A stretch of DNA of 64,000 bases, from positions 403,663-467,662 of the forward strand of contig NZ_JACHLB010000005.1 of NCBI RefSeq assembly GCF_014207905.1, given 5' to 3'. The notes below the pieces were generated by a model. The model saw only the letters and a list, made by a program, of their open reading frames with translations, did no database searches and was not told the origin of the DNA. The stretch comes from Flavobacterium notoginsengisoli (GTDB lineage Bacteria; Bacteroidota; Bacteroidia; Flavobacteriales; Flavobacteriaceae). This document shows positions 41,300 to 50,054 of this stretch, one piece after another; position 1 is the stretch's first letter, and each line of letters starts with the position of its first letter. Position numbers and translations under genes: made by a program.

Positions 41300-43084
41300 T
41301 TATTCAAAGATCATCGATTTTAGCCTGTTTCGGTATGATTCCAGCACATCTGATTTGGTTATAAAACCATAGTACTTCCCGTTTTTAAGCACCGGCAGGA
41401 AGGCCTTATTGCTTTTTTCAAATTTATTCATAACAGTTTCCATGCTGTCAAAGAGATCTGCAGTCTCAATGGGCTGGACCATTATATCTTTTACAAGGAT
41501 ATTTTCCGCTTTGAGGTTATCGAAGATTACCTCGCGTATATCATTAAAATACACCAGTCCCTGCAGATCGTTTTCACCGTTTACAACCCCAAAAATAACC
41601 TGATCGGAATGTGCCAGAAGATCGGCAACATTTTCAAGGTTTTGAGTGCTCTCTACAGTGAGGTAATCTTTTTTGACAAGGTCTTCAATTTCCAGTGTGC
41701 ACAGAATATTAGTATCCTTGTTGCCGGTGAAAACATTTCCTTTTTTAGCGAGGTTTTTTACATCCAGGGAGTGCTTTTCAAAACGCTTGGAAACAGCAAA
41801 ACTCACAGAGGCTACAATCATAAGGGGAATCATCAGATCATATCCTCCTGTTATCTCTGCAATAAGAAAAATAGCCGTTAGCGGCGCATGAAACAGGCCG
41901 CTGAGGATCCCTGCCATGCCCACGAGCGTGAAATTGCTGACGGGAAGATCAGTAAGTCCCGTGAGATTTAAAAATTTGGAAAAGAAATATCCGGCATAAG
42001 AGCCCAAAAAAAGCGAAGGGGCAAAATTACCGCCGTTACCGCCGCTTCCCAAGGTAATTCCCGAAGAAAATGCCTTGAGCATCATAGAAAACCCTACAAA
42101 GGCCAGCAGTACCCAGCTGTTGTCGGCATAATCCCCAAATAGCGTATTTTCAAGCAATTTTCCGGGCTCTTTGTCGGCAAGGGTTTTAATGCTTTCGTAT
42201 CCTTCGCCAAAAAGCGTAGGGAAAATAAAGATCATCAGTCCTAAAATGCAGGCCCCGATTAGCGCTTTTTTATAGATGCCAAATTTTAAATGGGCAAAAT
42301 AGTGCTCGGTTTTTAAAAATTTCCGGGCATAAAAAACGGCAATAAAACCCGTGAAAAGTCCCATTAAAACGTAAAAGGGAATATTATGGTAATCGAAAGT
42401 CTGTTTTTCCCTGAAGGTCAGCAGTATATTCTCATTAAGCACTATGGTGGAAACTAGTGTTCCGGTGGCCGCTGCAATCATAATAGGGGTAAAGGCCGAA
42501 ATGGTGACATCCACCAGCAGCACCTCGATGGCAAAGAGCACCCCGGCAATCGGCGCATTAAAGGCGGCCGCTATACCGGCGGCAACCCCGCAGCCAATGA
42601 GCAGTGTGCGTTCCTGATAGCTTAACTTGAACTGCTGGGCAAAATTGGAGCCAAAAGCGGCGCCTGTGATCACAATGGGGCTTTCCAGTCCTGCAGATCC
42701 TCCAAGCCCTACGGTGAGCGAGCTGGTGATAATCTGGGCATACATCTGCTTTTTGGGAATAATACTGGCTTTTCTGGCCACAATATATAAAATCTGCGAA
42801 GTCCCTTTCTCCAAGGTGCCTCCCAGTACTCTTTTTACCACAAAAACAGTTAAAAGGATACCTATAACTGGCAGGATACTATTAATAAAACTCAGCTTTA
42901 AGGTGCCGTTGATATAGGTTGCAAAAGAATAGACCCAGTGCGCAAAGGCTTTTAAGAAAATCACGGCAAAGGCGGAAATAATTCCGATAAGGACACTGGA
43001 GAGAAAAATAAATTGTTTTTTGGTTAATTTTTCCTGTCCCCAGATCAGCAGGTTCTTTGCCTTTACGAATTGTTTTTTGAACAT
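41300..43084 (-). CDS. ClC-family chloride channel/antiporter with CBS pair
   Basis: 594 residues. ClC membrane domain with GLGGSAGLESPIVITGAAFG (gating Glu in GLESP), GGNGGNFAPSLFLGSYAGYF and GMAGILSGLFHAPLTAIFLI. Two C-terminal CBS domains (about 465-590), TVESTQNLENVADLLAHSDQ and LVKDIMVQPIETADLF, which usually bind adenine nucleotides. The first filter segment reads GSAG where classic CLCs have GSGIP, common in this subgroup. Same strand as DUF389, 140 bases apart. Confidence 0.95.
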   Translation of the reverse strand: MFKKQFVKAKNLLIWGQEKLTKKQFIFLSSVLIGIISAFAVIFLKAFAHWVYSFATYINGTLKLSFINSILPVIGILLTVFVVKRVLGGTLEKGTSQILYIVARKASIIPKKQMYAQIITSSLTVGLGGSAGLESPIVITGAAFGSNFAQQFKLSYQERTLLIGCGVAAGIAAAFNAPIAGVLFAIEVLLVDVTISAFTPIMIAAATGTLVSTIVLNENILLTFREKQTFDYHNIPFYVLMGLFTGFIAVFYARKFLKTEHYFAHLKFGIYKKALIGACILGLMIFIFPTLFGEGYESIKTLADKEPGKLLENTLFGDYADNSWVLLAFVGFSMMLKAFSSGITLGSGGNGGNFAPSLFLGSYAGYFFSKFLNLTGLTDLPVSNFTLVGMAGILSGLFHAPLTAIFLIAEITGGYDLMIPLMIVASVSFAVSKRFEKHSLDVKNLAKKGNVFTGNKDTNILCTLEIEDLVKKDYLTVESTQNLENVADLLAHSDQVIFGVVNGENDLQGLVYFNDIREVIFDNLKAENILVKDIMVQPIETADLFDSMETVMNKFEKSNKAFLPVLKNGKYYGFITKSDVLESYRNRLKSMIFE

Positions 43085-43208
43085 TTTACTAAATTGTATT
43101 GTAGAATCACAAAGTTACCTCTTCAAAGGGGTTAATGGGAAAAACCAAACGTTAATGTAATGCTAATTTTAAAGGCAGGGTTTACGGCGCGAGATAATTT
43201 GACTGCCA

Positions 43209-43628
43209 TTACCGCTTGTTTAAAATTTTTCCCGATACGGTAAGCTCTATGTAAAGAAGCAGGCAGATGATTGCTGTTTCAGCTAAAAAGTACATCAGAT
43301 CAAGAATTGTAAGCTTGTTGTAATGAATAAATAAAAAGGCAATGGTCAGCGCGCAGTACAGTAAATTGGCAAAACTTATTAGTCTGATGTAAAGCGCCCA
43401 TTTTGCTTTTAAAAATAAAAAGCAGGCAGCCGAGTAAAAGCAGAAACAAGCTGCGATTGAGAAGAGTAAATTGAGTGTTGTCTTGGGCATGCCAATATAG
43501 GGGCTTAGATTTGAAAGCACTCCACAAAGCAGTACAGCGGTTAGCAGAGCCCCCACAGAGTCAATTAAGAAAAGTCTTCTTGGATTCTTTGCCAGATGAC
43601 GGGTTAATTTTTCAAAAATTCTATTCAT
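43209..43628 (-). CDS. Four-helix membrane protein, unknown function
   Basis: 139 residues with about four membrane helices (LFLIDSVGALLTAVLLCGVL; LLFSIAACFCFYSAACFLFL; LISFANLLYCALTIAFLFIH; LAETAIICLLLYIELTVSGK). No motif beyond the hydrophobic pattern. Follows the ClC gene region on the same strand with its own gap and terminator beyond. Confidence 0.75.
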   Translation of the reverse strand: MNRIFEKLTRHLAKNPRRLFLIDSVGALLTAVLLCGVLSNLSPYIGMPKTTLNLLFSIAACFCFYSAACFLFLKAKWALYIRLISFANLLYCALTIAFLFIHYNKLTILDLMYFLAETAIICLLLYIELTVSGKILNKR

Positions 43629-43733
43629 TTTCTATTGCTGTTCGCTGATTTAAAGGTAACGGTTTTTTATCAGAGATTCTTATCTGTTCTTTTTGTACCA
43701 GGACAATTTCATTTTGCTGCTGTGATGTTATTC

Positions 43734-43771
43734 AAACACAAAGCCCAATTGGATTGGGCTTTGTGTTTTTA
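43734..43771. terminator. Terminator after the DUF3570 operon
   Basis: Stem AAACACAAAGCCCAAT (43734-43749) with ATTGGGCTTTGTGTTT (43753-43768), 3-base loop, A and T runs on each side. It can stop the DUF3570 transcript coming from the right. Confidence 0.9.
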
Positions 43772-43782
43772 AATAATTAATT

Positions 43783-44967
43783 CTATTTGTATTTGATGTT
43801 AATACTGATAATGTCCGAAGTCATATTGGTAGTTCTTGTATAATGACCATAACGAATCTCTAAAGTATTCCAGTGTTTGAGGCCGAAGATTCCGTTTAAT
43901 GGAGTGAATTTCATTCCCATCCCAAAGAAACTGCTGTCAAACTTAGACAAATCATAGTTGCTGGTGTAATATTCATCAGCTGCTGTATGTTCGCCATACG
44001 GTTTAAAATACTTCGTGCCAGTTTGGGTATAATATCTGTAAAACGGGCTCATTGAAAATGCCTGGGTTAATTTCACCGGAATTTCAAGATCGGCAGTATG
44101 TGCTCTGAGACTCCAGTCATCGGTATAATATCTGTAATAGGCGCGAATAATTACATTGTCTCCTAAGAAATAACTGGCCCTGATCCCCAGTGGAATTTTA
44201 AGTCTGGTATCGGGCATTTTTTCCTGATGAACAGAACCGTCTGCAAAATAAACCCTGTGAAACGGAAGGCTTAAATATCCGTTTTGGCTGATAACGTCAC
44301 CTACAAGCATGACCTGCAGATTTTTGTTTACTACCTGAGAATAACTCAAAGTTCCTGCAAAAGTATTTCGGTTCGCGCTTCCGTAGCCTTCGCCTCCCGA
44401 AGTGCGAAGCTCAACAGGTTCAATCAGTTTTAACTGATCGAGAAAGGTTTGAAATTTGGCCGTGAATTCACCATTTCTGTCTTTTGTTTTTTGGGAGAAG
44501 CTGATATTGCCTCCAAACGACTGATAATCAAATTCGGTCGATGATGAAACGCCAATACCCAATGTTCTTCCTTTCTCTTCATTTTCTCTTAGATAAGTTA
44601 GAGAAGGGTAGAAGCGGTTGTCTGAAGAAGATGCAGATGAATTGGCACTTAAATCAATCATATCTGATGAGGCAGAGGTATAGTGGTCAATACCGGCTTC
44701 AATATCAAAAGTATGCTTGATTCCGGTTTCTCCGTATTTTACCAGTTTAACATCGATCGTGTTGGCAATGTCGGTTAAATGTTCAGAACCAATTCCCCCG
44801 GTAACGGCTGAATTGTTTCCGTCCTGCTTGTAATAGCTGGAAACCAGATTTACCTCCTCTAGTTTTAATTTTTTGCTTTTGTAAGCTGTGGAATCTGTAG
44901 GAACATTTTGTGCTCTTGTCTGAAATAATGCCAGTAAGGCAAATCCTGTAATGAATATTCTTTTCAT
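43783..44967 (-). CDS. DUF3570 outer-membrane-type protein
   Basis: 394 residues. Signal peptide (MKRIFITGFALLALFQTRAQ) and then repeated amphipathic beta strands, ending in a strand with terminal aromatic/charged residues (SDIISINIKYK), as in outer-membrane barrels. The DUF3570 pattern includes DIANTIDVKLVKYGETG and LRIPLGIRASYFLG-like strands (LKIPLGIRASYFLGDN). Last gene of the Trx-ApbE-DUF4266-DUF3570 operon, 17 bases after the DUF4266 gene. Confidence 0.9.
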   Translation of the reverse strand: MKRIFITGFALLALFQTRAQNVPTDSTAYKSKKLKLEEVNLVSSYYKQDGNNSAVTGGIGSEHLTDIANTIDVKLVKYGETGIKHTFDIEAGIDHYTSASSDMIDLSANSSASSSDNRFYPSLTYLRENEEKGRTLGIGVSSSTEFDYQSFGGNISFSQKTKDRNGEFTAKFQTFLDQLKLIEPVELRTSGGEGYGSANRNTFAGTLSYSQVVNKNLQVMLVGDVISQNGYLSLPFHRVYFADGSVHQEKMPDTRLKIPLGIRASYFLGDNVIIRAYYRYYTDDWSLRAHTADLEIPVKLTQAFSMSPFYRYYTQTGTKYFKPYGEHTAADEYYTSNYDLSKFDSSFFGMGMKFTPLNGIFGLKHWNTLEIRYGHYTRTTNMTSDIISINIKYK

Positions 44968-44984
44968 TTTTTATAGTATGAAAA

Positions 44985-45218
44985 TTAGTTACAACCGCAG
45001 CCGCCGCCGCTTTTTCCTGAATTTGCCCCGGAAGCTCCTTCACGGTAGGATTGGAAACTGAGTTCTGTCTTTTCTATTTTCCTGTTGGAAAGGACCATTT
45101 CAGAATCGTTGATTTTTCCTTTCTGGTATTCTTTTACCGATGTGCAGGAGGTGAACAGAATGCCCGTAAAAGCAATGCTGCATAACAGTACTAGCGCTTT
45201 TTGTTTTGGCTTTTTCAT
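44985..45218 (-). CDS. DUF4266 mini-lipoprotein ending in GGGCGCN
   Basis: 77 residues. Lipobox FTSC at about residues 22-25 marks Cys25 as the lipidated residue. The mature 53 residues end with REGASGANSGKSGGGCGCN. The Cys-Gly-Cys tail could bind metal or form a disulfide. The ASGAN stretch is reminiscent of the D-x2-[ST]-G-A-[ST] acceptor of ApbE-type FMN transfer, but lacks the usual Thr/Ser, so that is only a hint. Overlaps the ApbE stop by 4 bases. Confidence 0.88.
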   Translation of the reverse strand: MKKPKQKALVLLCSIAFTGILFTSCTSVKEYQKGKINDSEMVLSNRKIEKTELSFQSYREGASGANSGKSGGGCGCN

Positions 45219-46165
45219 TTCAGGTTAATGTTTTTAGAAGTGTAAATTTTATTGTTGTCGTCGATGATAATACAATATAGATCTGCTATCTGATCTATTA
45301 AAAACAAGCCTGCTTTAATACCCATAACCGCTATTGGAGTGGCCATTGCATCTGCAAATTCTGCGTTTCCGCTAATAATGGTCACGCTTTTTATTCCGGT
45401 TATCGGAAGTCCTGTTTTTGGGTCAATGGTATGCGAATATTTTTTGCCGTTAATGGTTACAAACTTTTCATAATTTCCAGAGGTCGCCACTGCTTTATTG
45501 GAAATTTCCATATAAGAGAATGCTGCATTTGGCAAATTAGGATCGGCTACGCCAATTGTCCATTTTCTACCGTCTGGCTGTAATCCCCAGGCCGAAAGAT
45601 CGCCGCTGGCATTAATAATGCCGCTCTGCACATTATGATTTAAAAGTATCTGTTTTGCCATTTCAGCGGCATATCCTTTTCCAATGCCGCCAAAACCAAT
45701 CCGCATTCCTTTTTCTTTTAAAAATACGGTTGTGTGTTCCGGGTCTAAAATGATATTTCTGTAATCAATAAGGTGTACCATCTTTAAAGCCGTTTCGGCA
45801 TCTGGTAATTGGGTCATTGCCTTATCAAAATTCCATAGACTTTTGTCGATACTTCCATAAGAAATATCAAAAGCACCTTGTGTAATTCTGGAAATACCAA
45901 TACATCTTTCGATAAGATTAAAAACTTCCAGATCTACTTTTACCGCCTTAATTCCTGCATTTTCATTAATGAGATTGGTCTGGCTGTCCTCTTTATAAGT
46001 AGTCAAAAGTCTTTCAATCCGCCTGATTTCTTCAATGGCAAGATTAATATTCTTATTTCCAAGATACTCATTTTCGGCCACAACAGTGATAGTAAAGTTG
46101 TTTCCCATGAGTTTTAGGGACTCGGAATACTTCTGTTTTTTCAGTATGTTACTTTTTGCTATCAC
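45215..46165 (-). CDS. apbE: FAD:protein FMN transferase (ApbE family)
   Basis: 316 residues. ApbE fold: FTITVVAENEYLGNK start, GAFDISYGSIDKSLW, RIGFGGIGKGYAAEMAKQIL, VQSGIINASGDLSAWG and YSHTIDPKTGLPITGIKSVT. It cuts FAD and attaches FMN to Thr/Ser of target proteins outside the cytosol. Unusually, no signal peptide or lipobox is visible; the N-terminus MIAKSNILKKQKYS is short and basic. The 17-base overlap with the thioredoxin gene suggests coupled translation. Confidence 0.93.
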   Translation of the reverse strand: MIAKSNILKKQKYSESLKLMGNNFTITVVAENEYLGNKNINLAIEEIRRIERLLTTYKEDSQTNLINENAGIKAVKVDLEVFNLIERCIGISRITQGAFDISYGSIDKSLWNFDKAMTQLPDAETALKMVHLIDYRNIILDPEHTTVFLKEKGMRIGFGGIGKGYAAEMAKQILLNHNVQSGIINASGDLSAWGLQPDGRKWTIGVADPNLPNAAFSYMEISNKAVATSGNYEKFVTINGKKYSHTIDPKTGLPITGIKSVTIISGNAEFADAMATPIAVMGIKAGLFLIDQIADLYCIIIDDNNKIYTSKNINLK

Positions 46166-46583
46166 AGATTGCTTTTATTTCGGCAGTCCACTGCTCAGGT
46201 GTAGTTTCTGGTTTTCCGTGCCAGGTTTTAAGAACTTTTCCATCAGCATCAAGAAGAAGGGTTAAAGGGAAACTTCCTTCTTTATTGTAAATTTCGGCTA
46301 AATCTTCATTTCGCTTTACCTGCTGGGGAGTTCCAATGTTTTTCTTCTTTCTTGGAAAATCAGCATTAACCAGTACCAGATTCTCGTTGGCCATATCTGT
46401 GAAAGCCTGATTTTCCAGATAGTCTCTGCGCGTCACGATACAAGGCCCACACCAGTCTGAACCGGAGAAGTTGAGTAGAATTAATTCGTGCTTTTCCTTT
46501 GCCACTTTTTTGGCATTAGTAAAGTCAGGTTCCCAGTTGATGGGAAGCACTGTCATTAAAAGGAACATTGTAATTAGTTTCAT
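46149..46583 (-). CDS. Exported thioredoxin-family protein
   Basis: 144 residues. Short signal-like N-terminus (MKLITMFLLMTVLPINW), then a thioredoxin fold with the active CGPC in SGSDWCGPCIVTRRDYL, cis-Pro region GSFPLTLLLDADG. Likely a periplasmic thiol oxidoreductase. First gene of the ApbE operon, so it may keep the Cys-rich DUF4266 tail or a target reduced (inference). Confidence 0.92.
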   Translation of the reverse strand: MKLITMFLLMTVLPINWEPDFTNAKKVAKEKHELILLNFSGSDWCGPCIVTRRDYLENQAFTDMANENLVLVNADFPRKKKNIGTPQQVKRNEDLAEIYNKEGSFPLTLLLDADGKVLKTWHGKPETTPEQWTAEIKAICDSKK

Positions 46584-46688
46584 TAAGCAGTTTGTTTTTA
46601 GGTATATACGAAATAACGAATTGTCGGGGATCTTATTTTTTTTGCTTGCTTAAGATTCGATTAAATTTTAAATCAAAAAAACTATTTT

Positions 46689-47378
46689 CTAAGCAGTCTG
46701 GACACCAAAAATATAGCCCACCAATGCCGAGGCTGCCATGGCAAAGGTGCCCCAGATACAGATACGCAATACTGCTTTAAAAGTATGTGAACCTCCTGCT
46801 TTAGCGGCAAGTATTCCCGATAATGCCAAAAAGAGTATAGAGAAGCCATATTGATAAAATACCATTTCTTTGATAGGGGCAAAAATTGCGACCAAAAGAG
46901 GCAATAAACCTCCAATGATAAATGATACTGCCGATGCAAAAGCTGCAGTTAAAGGATTTGCTTGTGTGATTTCATTAATTCCGAGTTCATCGCGCGCATG
47001 GGCTTCAAGGGCATCATGAGCCGTTAATTCGATGGCAACCTGTCTGGCCAGTTCTTTATTTAAACCTCTTTGAATGTAAATATCGGTGAGTTCTTCCAGT
47101 TCTTCTTCGGGCAAGGTATCGAGTGCATTTTTTTCTCTTTTTAAATCAGCTGTTTCAATGTCAGATTGAGAACTTACCGATACATATTCGCCTGCCGCCA
47201 TGGAAAGAGCACCGGCCACTAAACCGGCTACTGCCGCAAGCAAAATAGGTTCTCTGGTTACACTCGCCGCCGCAACACCAATCGCTAAACTGGTGGTCGA
47301 TAAAATACCGTCGTTTGCACCTAGGACAGCTGCCCTGAGCCATCCGCTTCTGTTAATATAATGAACTTCAGTCTCCAT
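46689..47378 (-). CDS. VIT1/CCC1-family metal transporter
   Basis: 229 residues, five membrane helices: SGWLRAAVLGANDGILSTTS, SMAAGEYVSVSSQSDIETAD (family motif), cytosolic helical part with Glu-rich EELEELTDIYIQRGL, and three C-terminal helices. VIT proteins move Fe2+ or Mn2+ out of the cytosol. Starts 9 bases after the 132-residue gene on the same strand. Confidence 0.93.
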   Translation of the reverse strand: METEVHYINRSGWLRAAVLGANDGILSTTSLAIGVAAASVTREPILLAAVAGLVAGALSMAAGEYVSVSSQSDIETADLKREKNALDTLPEEELEELTDIYIQRGLNKELARQVAIELTAHDALEAHARDELGINEITQANPLTAAFASAVSFIIGGLLPLLVAIFAPIKEMVFYQYGFSILFLALSGILAAKAGGSHTFKAVLRICIWGTFAMAASALVGYIFGVQTA

Positions 47379-47387
47379 AATTCTAAT

Positions 47388-47786
47388 TTATTTTAGTTTA
47401 ACCCAGTCCGGACTTTTAGAGATTTTTTCAGCACCTCCAAAATTAGTTTTTAGAAACTGTCTTATTTGTAATGCTGTTTTTTTTTGTGTAGCACTTTTCC
47501 AGTCATTCATATCATAAATATGAATCTGCTTTGCATTTGCGTTTGTAACAAATGAAATTCGGGATATTGAATCCTTATATTTTTTTATTTCATTTAACAT
47601 CTCGCGATTTGGCAGCACAACAAGAATATTTTCCCAATCAAGAAAATCCTTAGGGATATCCTCACGGTCTTTTAATCCTAAAAATTCGAAAAAGGCTATT
47701 ATTTTTTTGTCATTAAGCTTCTCTATATTTGAATCAACTGATTTTAAGAAGGTATGAAGTTTTGCCTCATCCTGAATTGTATTCAT
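47388..47786 (-). CDS. Small hypothetical protein upstream of VIT1
   Basis: 132 residues, cytosolic, no motif. Contains WENILVVLPNREMLNEIKKY and a Lys-rich C-terminus with QIRQFLKTNFGGAEK. Close spacing to the VIT1 gene implies one transcript, so a role in metal handling is possible but not shown by the sequence. Confidence 0.7.
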   Translation of the reverse strand: MNTIQDEAKLHTFLKSVDSNIEKLNDKKIIAFFEFLGLKDREDIPKDFLDWENILVVLPNREMLNEIKKYKDSISRISFVTNANAKQIHIYDMNDWKSATQKKTALQIRQFLKTNFGGAEKISKSPDWVKLK

Positions 47787-47923
47787 ATTAAATTTTTTTG
47801 TTTTATATCATAAAAATTACATCAACACATTGTAAAATAATGGATTAAGACTTGTAGAATGATTCTGAATTTTATAATACTATTTTAGGTTCGTAAATAT
47901 TTTATGAAATAATCAGTTAGCAG

Positions 47924-48361
47924 TTATCTAATTTCAGAATGTCTGATTTCTCCGCCTGTAGTGCCTGTTTGCTGACCAAAGTATAAAACTGTCAGGGAGA
48001 ACACCAGTATAGCCAATGCAATATAATTAGCATACAATTTCTTTTTCCAATTGCTCCATAAAGCGACTATTGAACCTATGCCCAATGAATAGGATAGTAA
48101 AGCAAATATCTCTGCTTTTTCTTCATGTTCATGGATTAAACTTTTAGAGATTCCCTCAATTTGTTTTACCACGTGCTCGGCGCCTTCGCCTGTTGCTATT
48201 GCTGCAAATGCCGTAATTGCTCCCAGTATAAAAATACAGTAAGCTGTTCTTTTTACAATTTCAGATTTTACTGCAAATCCGCCTATGAGTATCAATAAAC
48301 CTACAATGGGTATAATAATAGGCAAGTGGTTCAATACTAAGTGATAATGCGCTCCGTTCAT
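47924..48361 (-). CDS. DUF2231-like membrane protein
   Basis: 145 residues with about four membrane helices. The start HYHLVLNHLPIIIPIVGLLI and the HEHEEKAEIFALLSYSLGIG stretch recall DUF2231-type proteins, which contain conserved His suited to heme or metal binding. Likely inner membrane. Single gene. Confidence 0.7.
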   Translation of the reverse strand: MNGAHYHLVLNHLPIIIPIVGLLILIGGFAVKSEIVKRTAYCIFILGAITAFAAIATGEGAEHVVKQIEGISKSLIHEHEEKAEIFALLSYSLGIGSIVALWSNWKKKLYANYIALAILVFSLTVLYFGQQTGTTGGEIRHSEIR

Positions 48362-48388
48362 AATGTTTTGTTTTAAAGTATTAATTTT

Positions 48389-48469
48389 CTATTCTTCTTT
48401 GTTCTCCATTTTCATCCAGGCAATGCATTGGCTAAGCCAGATTTTGTTCCTCTCGGCATTGCTTTTCAT
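48389..48469 (-). other. Possible micro-ORF (26 codons)
   Basis: A 26-codon frame MKSNAERNKIWLSQCIAWMK plus MENKEE, ending TAG. The same frame runs 10 codons further upstream without an ATG (to 48499, RAFYNCPDWS). Composition looks protein-like (Trp, Cys, Glu), so this may be a remnant of a larger gene. Not recognised; weak evidence. Confidence 0.25.
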
Positions 48470-48636
48470 CGACCAATCGGGGCAATTGTAAAAAGCCCTG
48501 CGATGAGTTTATTGTTTACGGAAAACTCAATTATTTTAGAAAGCATAAGTTTGTTTTGTTAATCGTCGTTGTAAAAAATAAGCAATAGCAAAACACGCGT
48601 CAGTAGACGTGAAATTTTTAAGCCGATAAAAAACGA

Positions 48637-49017
48637 TTAACAGTCTCTGGGCGGCTGCCAGATAGAGGAAAGGGAAATGGAAGAATAGGCAAAACAATAC
48701 GTATATAAATTTTGTTTTTTATACGTAAAATTTACTTTTTGTATGGTTTCGTATTCTTGTATTAAAGGATAAAATACAACAGAGCTGATATTGGTGTGTG
48801 ATTTAAAAGGCAGTTTCATATCCTTAGCATAATCGGCATCAAATACATCTGGTCCCTGATAATGAATGCACAAAAATTGAAGAACAGTTAAATTAGGATT
48901 TTGCTCTTTATGTTCCACATAATGTTCTACCATTACAGGCAGCTTTATAAGCTCTACCAACTGCGTTACAGACAAAAGGTAGACCGATAAAAATAATATG
49001 GAAAGGTGTTTTTTCAC
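48637..49017 (-). CDS. Small exported protein of the type found with heavy-metal efflux genes
   Basis: 126 residues with a signal-like start (MKKHLSILFLSVYLLSVTQL), His-rich VEHYVEHKEQ, LCIHYQGPDV, ADYAKDMKLPFKSH and the C-terminal SSISLSSIWQPPRDC. I recall homologues of this pattern encoded next to CzcCBA-type efflux genes in Bacteroidetes (from memory). No efflux gene follows here, so it appears orphaned. Confidence 0.65.
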   Translation of the reverse strand: MKKHLSILFLSVYLLSVTQLVELIKLPVMVEHYVEHKEQNPNLTVLQFLCIHYQGPDVFDADYAKDMKLPFKSHTNISSVVFYPLIQEYETIQKVNFTYKKQNLYTYCFAYSSISLSSIWQPPRDC

Positions 49018-49366
49018 AATTCAAATATAGCTAATAATCCTGTAATATTTTTAGGTAACTACTTGTTTAGAAATGTTGTAAATAGTTAAGTCTTGCCAAA
49101 ATACTTTTAAGTTTTACCTCCAAAAAGATAAAAGTCTGTTTAAAAACAAAGGGCGATAAAGCTATTACTGGAAGTTTATTCTTACTCACTAGAATGGTTC
49201 TAAATGTTAAATTTGATTGTTTTTTTTCTTGAATTCACACTAAATTAGCCATTGCATAAAAGCCACTGTTAAAAAAACGCCTTATTTTTTATTTATCAGC
49301 TGTTACAAGATTACATAGCATTACCAATAAACTTATCCTGTAGTAATTTAATTAGAAATATTATCC
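49018..49366. other. 349-base gap
   Basis: AT-rich divergent gap between the 126-residue protein gene and the 143-residue protein gene. No repeat, hairpin of note, or reading frame that looks coding. It must hold both promoters. Confidence 0.5.
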
Positions 49367-49798
49367 ATGTATACTATAAATACGCAGCTGGCCTACTTTA
49401 AATACAACTTAGATTCTAAAAAGTTAATTGTAAATATTAAATGGTTTAAACTTGATAAGTTTAGCAATTTAAATTTGCAAGCGCTTTCTTTTAACAAATC
49501 AGATCTTGAACTATTTAAGAGTTTTATAGCTAAAAATAAACCTAACTTTCCCGGTTCTTGTTTTGTTGAGCAAACCAGAAAAGAAGGATTTGATATGTTG
49601 ATCAATAATGAATTATCCCAAAGTGCATTGCCCTATTATCTCATTTTATCCAAAAATCCAAAGTTAAATTTGGGCAATTCGATTTATCAGGCTGAAATGA
49701 TAATCTTGATGAATGAAAATTATCAATTCACTATTAATTATACTTTGGATTTTGACGTAATAGGTAAAATTGAAGTTTACAAACAGGTGAAAGAATAG
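49367..49798 (+). CDS. Hypothetical protein (143 residues)
   Basis: Cytosolic, no signal peptide or membrane helix. Pattern KLIVNIKWFKLDKFSNLNLQ, SCFVEQTRKEGFDMLINN, LIFNLKNPKLNLGNS-like strands and an ADTLDF-like end (YTLDFDVIGKIEVYKQ). It suggests a mixed alpha/beta domain. I do not recognise it. Single gene before the two-component region. Confidence 0.55.
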   Translation: MYTINTQLAYFKYNLDSKKLIVNIKWFKLDKFSNLNLQALSFNKSDLELFKSFIAKNKPNFPGSCFVEQTRKEGFDMLINNELSQSALPYYLILSKNPKLNLGNSIYQAEMIILMNENYQFTINYTLDFDVIGKIEVYKQVKE

Positions 49799-50054
49799 AA
49801 AATAAATTAAATCAAAAAAAATCAATTTACGGTTTAAATTATCGAATATTTTTATGTTACATCATACAAAGCATCAAAATCTCCCGGTCTATTATCGATA
49901 AACGAAAACGGTGTCTCGAAATTCTTCAGAAACTGAAAGGAGAGCAAAGTTAACCAGATTCTAATTTTCAGTGGTCTTATTCCGAAAATTGGTGTGGCCA
50001 TTTAGTTGACAACTGTTTGTTAATTGTCCTAATTTTTCCACATTTAGAATAAAA
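49799..50054. other. 256-base gap before response regulator
   Basis: AT-rich, convergent. A short frame on the minus strand overlaps this stretch, but its start lies inside the response regulator and its composition is not protein-like. Nothing further seen. Confidence 0.4.
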
